Below are positions 18,574-26,431 of a stretch of DNA of 64,000 bases, in pieces. The position numbers and the translations under genes were made by a program. Source of the DNA: Candidatus Brocadia sp. WS118 (GTDB taxonomy: Bacteria; Planctomycetota; Brocadiia; Brocadiales; Brocadiaceae); the NCBI GenBank assembly GCA_007618135.1, contig PHFX01000148.1, positions 1 through 64,000 of the forward strand, in the 5' to 3' direction. Every line of letters begins with the position of its first letter. Position 1 is the stretch's first letter. The notes under the pieces were generated by a model. The model did no database searches and was not told the origin of the DNA. It saw only the letters and a list, made by a program, of their open reading frames with translations.

Positions 18574-19650
18574 CTACGCAACTTCCTCTTTTTCTCCGCC
18601 CGCTTGTATATGCGCGTCAGATTCTGTGGTTGTTGTAGCCACATTATCAGCGGGTTTTTTGTTCGATTCAGCAACTTCTGTTAATCCTTCGGTGCTGGTT
18701 TTTTGTCTCTCTTCAAATTCTGATTCCGTGATGATGTCAATATCCCAAGAAGTCAGTCGGGACGCTAAACGCACATTTTGTCCTCTTTTTCCTATTGCCA
18801 GAGAAAGTTGATCGTTTGGCACGACAATAGTCGCAACCTGATTCTCAGCAGATAAAATAATCCCGGAAACTTCAGCAGGTTTCAGCGCATTTGGTAATAA
18901 GACCTCTGGTTCGTCACTCCATCGTATTATATCGATCTTCTCACCGTTTAATTCATCAACAATATTCTTGATCCGTGAACCGCGCACCCCGACACATGCA
19001 CCAACGCAGTCGACATTCGGGTCACTTGAAGCCACGGAGATCTTGGTCCTGTGACCAGGCTCTCTGGCAAGCGCTTTAATTTCAATAGTGTTTTCTGCAA
19101 TTTCGGGTACTTCCAGTTCAAAAAGTCTTCGAACAAAATCAGGATGCGTCCTTGAAAGCAATATCCTGACCCGTGACCCTATCTTTTCCACAACGAAGAC
19201 AATAGCCCTGACACGTTCATTCATATTATAATGCTCACCATCTATCTGTTCTGATCTTTGCAAGGTGCCTTCTGTTTTGCCCAGATTGACAATGATCGCA
19301 GAACCTTCAAATCTCTGAACCGTACCGCTAACGATAGATCCCTTTCTGCTAACAAAGTCATCATATATCACATCCCGTTCAGCTTCCCGTATCTTCTGGA
19401 TGATGACTTGTTTTGCCGTTTGAGCCGTAATCCTGCCTAATTCTGAGGGATCAATGTTACGGTCGCCTTCCTTTGCCAAAATTTCTCCCGTGTTTCTGTC
19501 AATTTGAATAGAAACCATTTCATGGGATTTAAAATGCTTTCGGGCAGCAGTGGTTAAAGCCGCCTCTATGCCTTGAAACACAACATCCTTGGCAATTTCT
19601 TTATCTCTGTGCAAACTATCTACCAGGCGTAATAAACTTTCTTTGTCCAT
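18574..19650 (-). CDS. nusA: Transcription termination/antitermination factor NusA
   Basis: 358 residues, the short form without the acidic repeats found in E. coli. NusA binds RNA polymerase and nascent RNA. Seen: the N-terminal polymerase-binding domain, the S1 domain (KGSIVSGTVQRFEGSAIIVNLG), the KH1 region DPNVDCVGACVGVRGSRIKNIVDELNGEKIDII, and KH2 (IVVPNDQLSLAIGKRGQNVRLASRL). The last 40 residues are acidic/polar. It heads the operon nusA-infB-ylxP-rbfA-hisG; rimP is not directly upstream. Its ~210-nt leader carries a terminator-like hairpin, suggesting attenuation. Confidence 0.96.
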   Translation of the reverse strand: MDKESLLRLVDSLHRDKEIAKDVVFQGIEAALTTAARKHFKSHEMVSIQIDRNTGEILAKEGDRNIDPSELGRITAQTAKQVIIQKIREAERDVIYDDFVSRKGSIVSGTVQRFEGSAIIVNLGKTEGTLQRSEQIDGEHYNMNERVRAIVFVVEKIGSRVRILLSRTHPDFVRRLFELEVPEIAENTIEIKALAREPGHRTKISVASSDPNVDCVGACVGVRGSRIKNIVDELNGEKIDIIRWSDEPEVLLPNALKPAEVSGIILSAENQVATIVVPNDQLSLAIGKRGQNVRLASRLTSWDIDIITESEFEERQKTSTEGLTEVAESNKKPADNVATTTTESDAHIQAGGEKEEVA

Positions 19651-19717
19651 ACATCCCTTTTTTTATCAATTCAGCCAATCCAACGCAGGCTGAAATGTTC
19701 TTTAAGAAAATATTACC

Positions 19718-19752
19718 ATCCCTAAAATAAAAAAGTGGGTCACCCCACTTTT
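19718..19752 (-). promoter_or_regulatory. Terminator-like hairpin in the nusA leader (possible attenuator)
   Basis: On the minus strand AAAAGTGGG (19752-19744) pairs with CCCACTTTT (19739-19731) around a 4-nt loop, and is followed at once by a T-rich tract (TTTATTTTA) towards nusA. No minus-strand gene lies upstream within 10 kb that would need ending here, and a promoter is seen about 110 bp further upstream. The plus strand has no equivalent U-tract after the stem. Confidence 0.6.
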
Positions 19753-19865
19753 GCAATCAAAACTCAATAATCCGGTCTGTAACAAGTACGGAGTATTCAC
19801 AACGGATAACACATGTAACTTATCCCAATAACTTAAATTCGGTTAATACTATCTATACTGTTTAA

Positions 19866-19894
19866 AATTTAACAAAAAAAACTATTATTGTCAA
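19866..19894 (-). promoter_or_regulatory. Sigma70-type promoter upstream of nusA
   Basis: On the minus strand TTGACA (19894-19889), 17-nt spacer, TAAATT (19871-19866). A transcript from here would have about 210 nt of leader, including the hairpin at 19731-19752. The -10 is imperfect. Confidence 0.55.
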
Positions 19895-20015
19895 GTTGTT
19901 TTTATTGCAAGGATAATTATCTCAAATTACCAAAAGAACTGGTTTCCTCCTGAAAATCCTTTTGATATTTAAAATTTATTTTGTTAATATCTCAGTGCAA
20001 GGAAACAAAATAAAT

Positions 20016-20579
20016 ATGGTACTCCTTATCGATAATTACGACTCCTTCACTTATAATCTTGTACAACAAATCGGCGCATTTGGTGCAGAGATGGAAGTCT
20101 TTAGAAATGATAAGGTCAGTCTTGCTGAAATAGAGAGAAAAAATCCTGATCATATTATTATATCGCCAGGGCCTTGTACCCCTAGAGAAGCAGGCATTTC
20201 TAATGACATCATAAAACGGTTTTCCGGCAAGATACCGATTCTTGGTGTCTGTCTGGGCCATCAGTGCATAGCATATACGTATGGGGCAGATGTAGTTAGA
20301 GCGAGGAGACTTATGCATGGCAAGACATCCATGATTAAGCATGATGGTAAAACGATTTACAAAGGCCTTTCCAATCCTTTTGAGGCAACGCGGTATCATT
20401 CCCTTATTGTTAAAGAAGACACTCTTTCTGATTGCCTTGAGGTTACCGCCAGGGCAGACGATGACGAGATCATGGGTATTCGCCATAAGGCATATCCCTT
20501 AGAAGGGGTACAGTTTCATCCTGAATCCTTCTTAACCACAGAAGGTCCAAAACTTCTTAAAAATTTTTTGTCACTCTAA
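20016..20579 (+). CDS. pabA: Glutamine amidotransferase subunit of anthranilate/aminodeoxychorismate synthase
   Basis: 187 residues, the usual length for TrpG/PabA. It hydrolyses glutamine and passes ammonia to a chorismate-amination partner. The class I triad is visible: Cys in LGVCLGHQCIA, His and Glu in VQFHPESFLT; the N-terminal LLIDNYDSFTYNLVQ and SPGPCTPREAGIS are also typical. TrpG and PabA cannot be separated by sequence alone and many bacteria use one for both. The partner (TrpE or PabB) is not in the window. Start ATG 20016 has AAGGA 12 nt upstream. Confidence 0.88.
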   Translation: MVLLIDNYDSFTYNLVQQIGAFGAEMEVFRNDKVSLAEIERKNPDHIIISPGPCTPREAGISNDIIKRFSGKIPILGVCLGHQCIAYTYGADVVRARRLMHGKTSMIKHDGKTIYKGLSNPFEATRYHSLIVKEDTLSDCLEVTARADDDEIMGIRHKAYPLEGVQFHPESFLTTEGPKLLKNFLSL

Positions 20580-20601
20580 TTCATCAGGCGAAAATTTAAA
20601 T

Positions 20602-20686
20602 AGATTCTTTACTCCCGCAGAATGACATTTTCGCATTATTCTGACATTCTGAGGGAGTGAAACGACCGAAGAATCTCAACTTTGAA
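20602..20686. repeat. Palindromic intergenic repeat ending in GAAGAATCTC
   Basis: The left arm AGATTCTTTACTCCCGCAGA pairs, with a deletion, with the right arm TCTGAGGGAGTG...GAAGAATCT, giving an imperfect inverted repeat that fills most of the gap between pabA and pyrF. A related half-sequence (GAGATTCTTCGCTTCTCTCAGACTGACAATG-like) occurs before ruvC at about 25879-25913. It is probably a dispersed small repeat. Confidence 0.6.
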
Positions 20687-20712
20687 ATTCCTAAATTTTA
20701 AGGGAAACAAAC

Positions 20713-21672
20713 TTGGCTGTAGACTCTGACTGCAAAGAAAATTTTGCCGACCAGCTTATCACAGCCATCCGTGAAAAAAATAGCTGTGCGGTAGTAGGTT
20801 TAGATCCCCATTTCAAACTCATCCCCGAAACCATTAAGCAGAAGCTCTCCGGTTCGCAAAAACAGGTACTTGAATATGCCTCCCGGGTTATTCTGGAATT
20901 TAATACACAGGTTATAGACCTTATCGCACCGCATGTGGGTATCGTCAAACCTCAGATTGCATTTTATGAACTTTATGGCTGGTGGGGTGTCTGGGCATAT
21001 ACAGAAACCATTCGGTACGCCAAGCAAAAGGGGTTGATCGTAATTGGCGATGTGAAAAGGAGTGATGTGCCTAGGACTGCTGAGGCATACGCCGATGCCC
21101 ATATTGGAAAGGTGAACATAGACGATGTTGTTGAAGCTCCGTTTGGCGCAGATGCCTTAACCGTTAATCCGTACCTGGGGACTGACAGTATGCGTCCCTT
21201 TATTCAGACGGCACAAAAGTATAAAAAAGGGATATTTGTCCTTGTAAAAACATCAAATCCAGACTCCGGAGAATTTCAGGACCTTAGGTGCGGAGAGAAA
21301 AAACTCCATGAAATTGTAGCTGAAAAGACACACGCATGGGGCAGAGATTTCGTTGGCAAACAGGGATACAGTGCCGTTGGAGCCGTAGTCGGTGCTACCT
21401 TTTCACACGAGATATCGATCTTGCGAAAAATTATGCCCACAGCTTATTTTCTTGTACCAGGTTACGGCGCCCAGGGCGCTACAGCAAAAGATATCGAATG
21501 TTGTTTCAATCCAGACGGCTTGGGGGCAATTATCAATGCCTCCCGCTCTATTCTTTATGCACATGCCGTATCTCCCTGGAAGGAAAAATACGGCATGAGT
21601 TCATGGAAAAACGCCACCCATGAGGCGATAATAAAGATGAATGATGAAATACAAAATATTCTCGACTCGTAA
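20713..21672 (+). CDS. pyrF: Orotidine 5'-phosphate decarboxylase, type 2
   Basis: 319 residues, the longer type-2 form. It makes UMP from OMP, the last step of pyrimidine synthesis. Seen: CAVVGLDPHFKLIP at the N-terminus, the catalytic stretch VIGDVKRSDVPRTAEAYA (D-x-K-x-x-D), APFGADALTVNPYLG, and FLVPGYGAQGATAKD with the Arg-containing INASRSILYA at the phosphate site. The start is a TTG at 20713 with AAGGGA about 9 nt before it. Another pyrimidine gene pair (pyrDK) lies 2 kb downstream on the opposite strand. Confidence 0.93.
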   Translation: MAVDSDCKENFADQLITAIREKNSCAVVGLDPHFKLIPETIKQKLSGSQKQVLEYASRVILEFNTQVIDLIAPHVGIVKPQIAFYELYGWWGVWAYTETIRYAKQKGLIVIGDVKRSDVPRTAEAYADAHIGKVNIDDVVEAPFGADALTVNPYLGTDSMRPFIQTAQKYKKGIFVLVKTSNPDSGEFQDLRCGEKKLHEIVAEKTHAWGRDFVGKQGYSAVGAVVGATFSHEISILRKIMPTAYFLVPGYGAQGATAKDIECCFNPDGLGAIINASRSILYAHAVSPWKEKYGMSSWKNATHEAIIKMNDEIQNILDS

Positions 21673-21857
21673 TCATTGAAACATAAATTATCGCCAAGTA
21701 GCACGGATGAGAATTTCTCTTCGCACCATTTTCTAACAGCGAGCTATGAGAAATTATGTAATGTTTTAGCATTTCATTTTAAAGAATGAAATAGACAAAC
21801 TTGTTTATGTGTGCCTATAGTATCTTCCAAAGATAATTTTGACATTTTTAGCAAAAT

Positions 21858-21925
21858 TTAACCCTAACAGGGTTAACTCATAAATTTCGTGCTTCGCCTG
21901 CCTGTCGGGCAGACAGGGATTTTGT
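21858..21925. repeat. Two short hairpin sequences in the pyrF downstream region
   Basis: TTAACCCT (21858-21865) pairs with AGGGTTAA (21869-21876) around a 3-nt loop; just after it CCTGCCTGTCGGGCAGACAGG is partly self-complementary. Neither is followed by a U-tract. The rest of 21673-21951 holds no recognisable gene or promoter. Confidence 0.4.
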
Positions 21926-21951
21926 CTTTTCCGGCTCGTCCGGGTTAGAAT

Positions 21952-23616
21952 ATGGATAAATCGAAAAAAATCGTTATCATCGGCCTGGACGGTGCCACAT
22001 GGGATGTCATTCATCCCCTGATGCTAAAAGGGAAATTGCCCACATTCCAATATCTCGTGAAACACGGGAGTTATGGAAATTTAAACAGTACCATCCCTCC
22101 CCTCAGTGCGCCGGCATGGACGTCGGCCTTTACTGGTGTAAATCCAGGTAAACATAACATATTCGACTTTTTCACCATCCGTGACGATACCTACGAGCTG
22201 AGAAATGTTACCTCCAACGACAGAAAGATACCGGCCATCTGGAATATACTCGACTCCTGTGGCATGACATCAGGCATCTTTCATGTGCCCATGACGTATC
22301 CGCCCGAAGCAACTCATGGCTTCATGGTTGCTGGTCTGGGAACCCCTGATACAAACTCGAATTTCATATATCCTATGGCTCTTAAAGAAGAATTACAAAA
22401 GTATTTGGATAGCTTGCAATTCAGCATTGATGTGGGAACAATTATGGGTGGGAAGGAAGACTCCTTTCTTGATGAACTCTATAAAGTCACCGATATGCAG
22501 GAAAAGGCGATCCATTATCTCTCCAACAAATACCAACCCGATCTCCTTATGGCAGTGTTTGATGAACTAGACCGAGTCCAGCACTTTTTCTGGCGTCATA
22601 TGGAAACAGGCCATCCGCTTCACGACCTTAAAAAATCTCAAAAATACAAAGGCGCCATTGAAAATTACTACCAACATCTCGATGTCGTTATTCAACGATT
22701 TTTGGACACTATTTCAGACGATACCACCGTCATGATCGTTTCTGATCATGGGTTTGGTGGCCTTTATAAGGATTTTTACATCAACACCTATTTCCTTGAC
22801 GCAGGTATCTTACGGTTAAAACCAAAACCACCACTATCTATTAATACCGATCTCCTGAGGACTATAAAAACCACCCTGAAAAAAGTAACGTATAGAATGG
22901 GCATCGGACGATGGGTTGATCGCATGATACCCGATTGGCTGAGACTTAAGTCGCTTACTCCAACCATTGATACCGGGCTGGGAAACGTTGATTGGTCACA
23001 AACGAAGGCGTATTTCTGCTCTCTGTCTGGACAGAATGTCTGGGTGAATCTCAAGGATCGTCAACCTGAGGGTATTATTAGGAAAGGAAAGGAATACGAA
23101 GCCCTTAGAGACCAGTTAATGGAAGCGTTATATGCGGTAAAAGACCCAGAAACATCTCAAAAGATCATCCGAAAGGTCTATAAACAGGAAGAGATTTACA
23201 CTGGAGACTGGGCATCAAACGCCCCTGACCTGATTATTGACATGGCAGATGGTTATGTTATGCAAGTCGGCTTTTCACCAAACATGCTCATGCCCGCTAC
23301 ACAATACAAACTCTGTCGTTCCGGATGCCATAGACAACAGGGTATTTTCATTGCTATGGGAAAAGACATTAAGAAAAATTACCGAGTGCAAGATGTTGAG
23401 ATCATCGATATCGTTCCCACCATTCTTTACCTATTTAACAAACAGATCCCCGCGTATATTGATGGCAAGATATTGACTAATATCGTAAATAAAGAGTTAA
23501 GAGGAGTTGAATACCAGGCTCTCCAGGTAAATAGAACCGGCACTACCCGCGAAGTTTCCCCGGAGGAAGAAGCCAAGGTCATGGAACGGCTCAAGGGATT
23601 GGGGTATATGGGATAA
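21952..23616 (+). CDS. Alkaline-phosphatase-superfamily phosphodiesterase/nucleotide pyrophosphatase-like protein
   Basis: 554 residues without an obvious signal peptide. The N-terminus IVIIGLDGATWDVIHPL holds the first metal Asp (Asp13) and PPLSAPAWTSAFTGVNPGKHNIFDF the nucleophile, Thr57 in the PAWTS segment; VSDHGFGG and a GCHRQQGIF segment supply further metal ligands. This pattern matches the type I phosphodiesterase family found in many planctomycetes and other bacteria, with unknown natural substrates. It is distinct from the sulfatase-fold protein at 4115-5470. It ends with KVMERLKGLGYMG, a tail typical of this group. Confidence 0.8.
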   Translation: MDKSKKIVIIGLDGATWDVIHPLMLKGKLPTFQYLVKHGSYGNLNSTIPPLSAPAWTSAFTGVNPGKHNIFDFFTIRDDTYELRNVTSNDRKIPAIWNILDSCGMTSGIFHVPMTYPPEATHGFMVAGLGTPDTNSNFIYPMALKEELQKYLDSLQFSIDVGTIMGGKEDSFLDELYKVTDMQEKAIHYLSNKYQPDLLMAVFDELDRVQHFFWRHMETGHPLHDLKKSQKYKGAIENYYQHLDVVIQRFLDTISDDTTVMIVSDHGFGGLYKDFYINTYFLDAGILRLKPKPPLSINTDLLRTIKTTLKKVTYRMGIGRWVDRMIPDWLRLKSLTPTIDTGLGNVDWSQTKAYFCSLSGQNVWVNLKDRQPEGIIRKGKEYEALRDQLMEALYAVKDPETSQKIIRKVYKQEEIYTGDWASNAPDLIIDMADGYVMQVGFSPNMLMPATQYKLCRSGCHRQQGIFIAMGKDIKKNYRVQDVEIIDIVPTILYLFNKQIPAYIDGKILTNIVNKELRGVEYQALQVNRTGTTREVSPEEEAKVMERLKGLGYMG

Positions 23617-23627
23617 TAAGATGGATT

Positions 23628-23652
23628 GTAACAATTTAGCTCTTTGAAAAAA
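23628..23652. repeat. Half-copy of the MITE-like terminal repeat
   Basis: TGTAACAATTTAG followed by CTCTTTGAAAAAA resembles the left end of the palindromic element at 38415-38563 (GTAACAATTTAGTTTTTGAAA). No matching right end is found before pyrK. The rest of 23653-23808 is unremarkable. Confidence 0.5.
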
Positions 23653-23808
23653 TCATACCTTTGAAATTGATACGAGCAAAACAGTAGCCCGGGTGATTTA
23701 TTCCCCGCACAAGAATAGCTTTGCACAAATCTTCTATTTTTTTGATGAATCTTTAAACTCATCCCTAGAAAATTCTGCGTATTCTTGCTGTAAACACAGA
23801 AATGATAT

Positions 23809-24582
23809 TTAAGAACTATGAATATTAACCCTTTCTCCGGTTTTCAAAATGTGTATTCTGCCGAAATCCTCCATTGTGCTTAATTCTGCTGTAGTAAATA
23901 CCGGTCCGTCAATACATACCCGCTGGCCGCTGCAGTCGCATTGACCGCACACACCAAAACCACATTTCATGTACCGATCCAGAGATACTTCGCAATCGAT
24001 CCCATGATTTTTACAGAGTTCAACCACCTTATACATCATCCTCTCCGGACCACAGGTATAGACTTTGTCAAAGGTTTGTGTTTTGAGCAATTCCTTTAAT
24101 AAATCAATGGTTGTCCCTTTAAAACCTATGCTGCCATCATCGGTGCATAACTTCATCTCAGGAAACCGTTTTTGGTAGATTATTTCTGAAGCGGTTCTTG
24201 CCCCTTGAATGATAGTTGCGTCGCGTAATCTGTCCACAACGGTTGCCAGAGATGCCATACCAATCCCACCACCAACAATACATGGATTTGAGCCGCTTTG
24301 AAAATCAAAACCCCTCCCATAGGGACCACGTATCCCAATGAGATCGCCGACTCTTTTTTTATGAAGGGCTTGAGTAAATTCCCCCCTCTTTAAAACAGAG
24401 ATACCCACAATATCCTTTTGAATATATGAAATGGTAAAGGGTTTTTCATCGAGAGTGGGAATCCAGACCATAACAAACTGTCCTGGAACAAATTGGAGAT
24501 TACCTTTAAAAAAAAACGTTTTTACACCAGGGGACTCCTCTAAAATGTCACAAATTTTTACCATCGTGGGCTGTTCAATCAT
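23809..24582 (-). CDS. pyrK: Dihydroorotate dehydrogenase B electron-transfer subunit
   Basis: 257 residues. PyrK carries FAD and a [2Fe-2S] cluster and passes electrons from PyrD to NAD+. Seen: the flavin-binding VPGQFVMVW and KPFTISY, the NAD-binding VGGGIGMASLATV and YTCGPERMM, and the C-terminal cluster motif with Cys in KCGFGVCGQCDCSGQRVC. The ATG overlaps the end of pyrD by 8 nt, so the two are co-translated, as expected for the class 1B enzyme. Confidence 0.94.
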   Translation of the reverse strand: MIEQPTMVKICDILEESPGVKTFFFKGNLQFVPGQFVMVWIPTLDEKPFTISYIQKDIVGISVLKRGEFTQALHKKRVGDLIGIRGPYGRGFDFQSGSNPCIVGGGIGMASLATVVDRLRDATIIQGARTASEIIYQKRFPEMKLCTDDGSIGFKGTTIDLLKELLKTQTFDKVYTCGPERMMYKVVELCKNHGIDCEVSLDRYMKCGFGVCGQCDCSGQRVCIDGPVFTTAELSTMEDFGRIHILKTGERVNIHSS

Positions 24583-25495
24583 GGGCGATACCTACTATGT
24601 CATGAATGTTGTTAAAGCCGTTCTCTTGCATCCACTGAGTCATTTCATCGCACACCTTTTTAAAAACATCGATACCGCGATAATAAACACCAGTCCCTAT
24701 TCCAACAGCAGACGCACCCGCCATCATCATCTCAATGGCATGCCGTCCGGTAGAGATTCCCCCCACTCCAATAATAGGAATTTTTATAGCCTTGTACAAA
24801 TCATACACGCATCGCACTGCAATCGGTCTCAGAGCATCGCCAGTTACCCCCCCCACCTTGAAACTTAAGATAGGCTTTTGGGCATCTATATTGATGATCA
24901 TACCGGGGCCCATGGAATTTACGGCTGTAATGGCATTAGCGCCGGCATCCTCTGCGGCCTTTGCAATCGTACAGATTTCTGGAATGTTGGGAGATAGTTT
25001 CACAAATATGGGCAATTTAGTAACTTTTCTTACCTCGGAAGTTATGGCAAACGTGGCATCAGGAGTCCCTTGCCCGGCGAGAAGCCCGAATCCCGGGGTA
25101 TGAGGGCATGAAAGGGGTATCTCAATGGCTGAAAATTTTGCTCCGGAAAGGCCTTCGACAACCCGGGCAAAATCCTCTTTCCGGGTGCCGATGACACTTG
25201 CAATCACTGGGGCATTTACATCCCGGATGTTAGAAAACTCCCTGACGGCAGCATCTACGCCGGGATTTGAATAACCCACTGCGTTCAGCATCCCCGCCTC
25301 AAAGGTGATAACCGTAGGGTTTTTGTGGCCTTCCCGGGATTCTGTGCTAATGGATTTAATCGTCACAGCACCGGCGCCATGATCGACAACCCTCTTGAGT
25401 AGTGCCTTGGTCGTGCCCAATATCCCGGACGCCAGGATCGTGGGATTGGCTAATGGGATATTACACAAATTAACAGACAGGGTTACGTTTGACAT
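24575..25495 (-). CDS. pyrD: Dihydroorotate dehydrogenase, class 1B catalytic subunit
   Basis: 306 residues, FMN-dependent; oxidises dihydroorotate to orotate. Seen: LANPTILASGILGTTKALLKR, TIKSISTESREGHKNP, the catalytic Cys region EIPLSCPHTPGFGLLAGQ and IGVGGISTGRHAIEMMMAGASAVGIGTG at the FMN phosphate site. Cys rather than Ser as catalytic base and the adjacent pyrK define class 1B. It is the first gene of a two-gene unit transcribed away from a palindromic MITE-like element. Confidence 0.95.
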   Translation of the reverse strand: MSNVTLSVNLCNIPLANPTILASGILGTTKALLKRVVDHGAGAVTIKSISTESREGHKNPTVITFEAGMLNAVGYSNPGVDAAVREFSNIRDVNAPVIASVIGTRKEDFARVVEGLSGAKFSAIEIPLSCPHTPGFGLLAGQGTPDATFAITSEVRKVTKLPIFVKLSPNIPEICTIAKAAEDAGANAITAVNSMGPGMIINIDAQKPILSFKVGGVTGDALRPIAVRCVYDLYKAIKIPIIGVGGISTGRHAIEMMMAGASAVGIGTGVYYRGIDVFKKVCDEMTQWMQENGFNNIHDIVGIAHD

Positions 25496-25510
25496 AGGGG
25501 ATTACGGAAA

Positions 25511-25639
25511 CTATAGTAAGCGCATAAAGAAAGTTGTCATTGCGAGGGCGCTAGCCCGAAGCAATTTTAATAGTGGGATTGCTTCGCTGTCGCTCGCAAT
25601 GACCAGCACATGTCAACTTATTTAATACGTTTACTATAG
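25511..25639. mobile_element. 129-bp palindromic MITE-like element
   Basis: The outer ends CTATAGTAAGCGCATAAAGA (25511 on) and the complement of the right end CTATAGTAAACGTATTAAAT match closely, and the inner arms GTCATTGCGAGGGCGC and GCTTCGCTGTCGCTCGCAATGAC are again complementary (25536-25603). The whole can fold into one long hairpin. It has no coding capacity and lies between pyrD and ruvC, so it is probably a non-autonomous element moved by a transposase not present in this window. Confidence 0.7.
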
Positions 25640-25731
25640 AGAATAAAATTTATTCGTATCAAAAATAAACGATTCTATTATATAGGCAAAAATGAAAAAT
25701 CAAAGGGTAAAAATTGTAAGGAGATTTACTA

Positions 25732-25759
25732 TTGACATTTAAAAAAACTCATATACTAT
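25732..25759 (+). promoter_or_regulatory. Sigma70-type promoter of ruvC
   Basis: TTGACA (25732-25737), 16-nt spacer, TACTAT (25754-25759). The transcript would carry about 165 nt of leader that includes a dispersed repeat ending just at the ruvC ribosome-binding site. Confidence 0.6.
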
Positions 25760-25871
25760 TTTCCAAAAGGCCTGCATGAAGAAACCATATTCCCGAATCT
25801 GTCGGGCATTAGCTTCTAGAATACATCTAGAAACAATAAAATACTTTTGAAACATCCATGAGCAAGAGGTG

Positions 25872-25918
25872 CGGGTCTCGCCAAGCGAGATTCTTCGCTT
25901 CTCTCAGACTGACAATGA
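25872..25918. repeat. Dispersed repeat fragment in the ruvC leader
   Basis: GAGATTCTTCGCTTCTCTCA followed by GACTGACAATGAAGG resembles the complement of the repeat at 20602-20686. A short stem TCTCGCC/GGCGAGA-like (CTCGCCAAGCGAG) lies at its start. The ruvC Shine-Dalgarno (AAGGAGG) overlaps its 3' edge. Confidence 0.45.
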
Positions 25919-25933
25919 AGGAGGTGCTTTCTG

Positions 25934-26407
25934 GTGAAAATTCTTGGAATTGACCCGGGTACGCAAGTCGCAGGTTTTGGTGTAATAGAGAAGAGTGGCT
26001 CAAAAATAAGAACCATCGAATATGGATCTATAAAAGCTAATAAAAACCAAACCTTTGCCCAGCGACTCCATACCATCCATGCCAAAATTATGGATGTCAT
26101 ATCAAAACACCAGCCTGATGAGATAGCCATCGAAGAGGCCTTTTACAGTAAAAATATCAAGTCGGCTATACGGATCGGCGAAGGAAGGGGAATTGTCTTC
26201 TTATGCGCAGCGATGGCAAATATTCCTATTACTGAGTACGCTGCCACCGTTATCAAAAAGGCGGTTGTGGGAAATGGCAACGCCCAGAAGGAGCAGGTAC
26301 AGGAAATGGTAAAGATTATCCTCAATCTGCCTGAAATTCCGGAGCCAAAAGATGCCTCAGATGCCCTTGCGATTGCAATTTGCCACAGCCATAATCTCAG
26401 ATACTAA
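25934..26407 (+). CDS. ruvC: Holliday junction endonuclease RuvC
   Basis: 157 residues. RuvC dimers cleave Holliday junctions in recombination repair. The four acidic catalytic residues are visible: Asp7 in GIDPGT, Glu67 in IAIEEAFYSKN, Asp140 and Asp143 in KDASDALAIAI. GTG 25934 is the start, with AAGGAGG about 9 nt upstream. ruvA and ruvB are not adjacent; the gene is convergent with the MurC-type gene 24 bp away. Confidence 0.95.
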   Translation: MKILGIDPGTQVAGFGVIEKSGSKIRTIEYGSIKANKNQTFAQRLHTIHAKIMDVISKHQPDEIAIEEAFYSKNIKSAIRIGEGRGIVFLCAAMANIPITEYAATVIKKAVVGNGNAQKEQVQEMVKIILNLPEIPEPKDASDALAIAICHSHNLRY

Positions 26408-26431
26408 CCGGTAGTATTCGTGAGGAATTAT

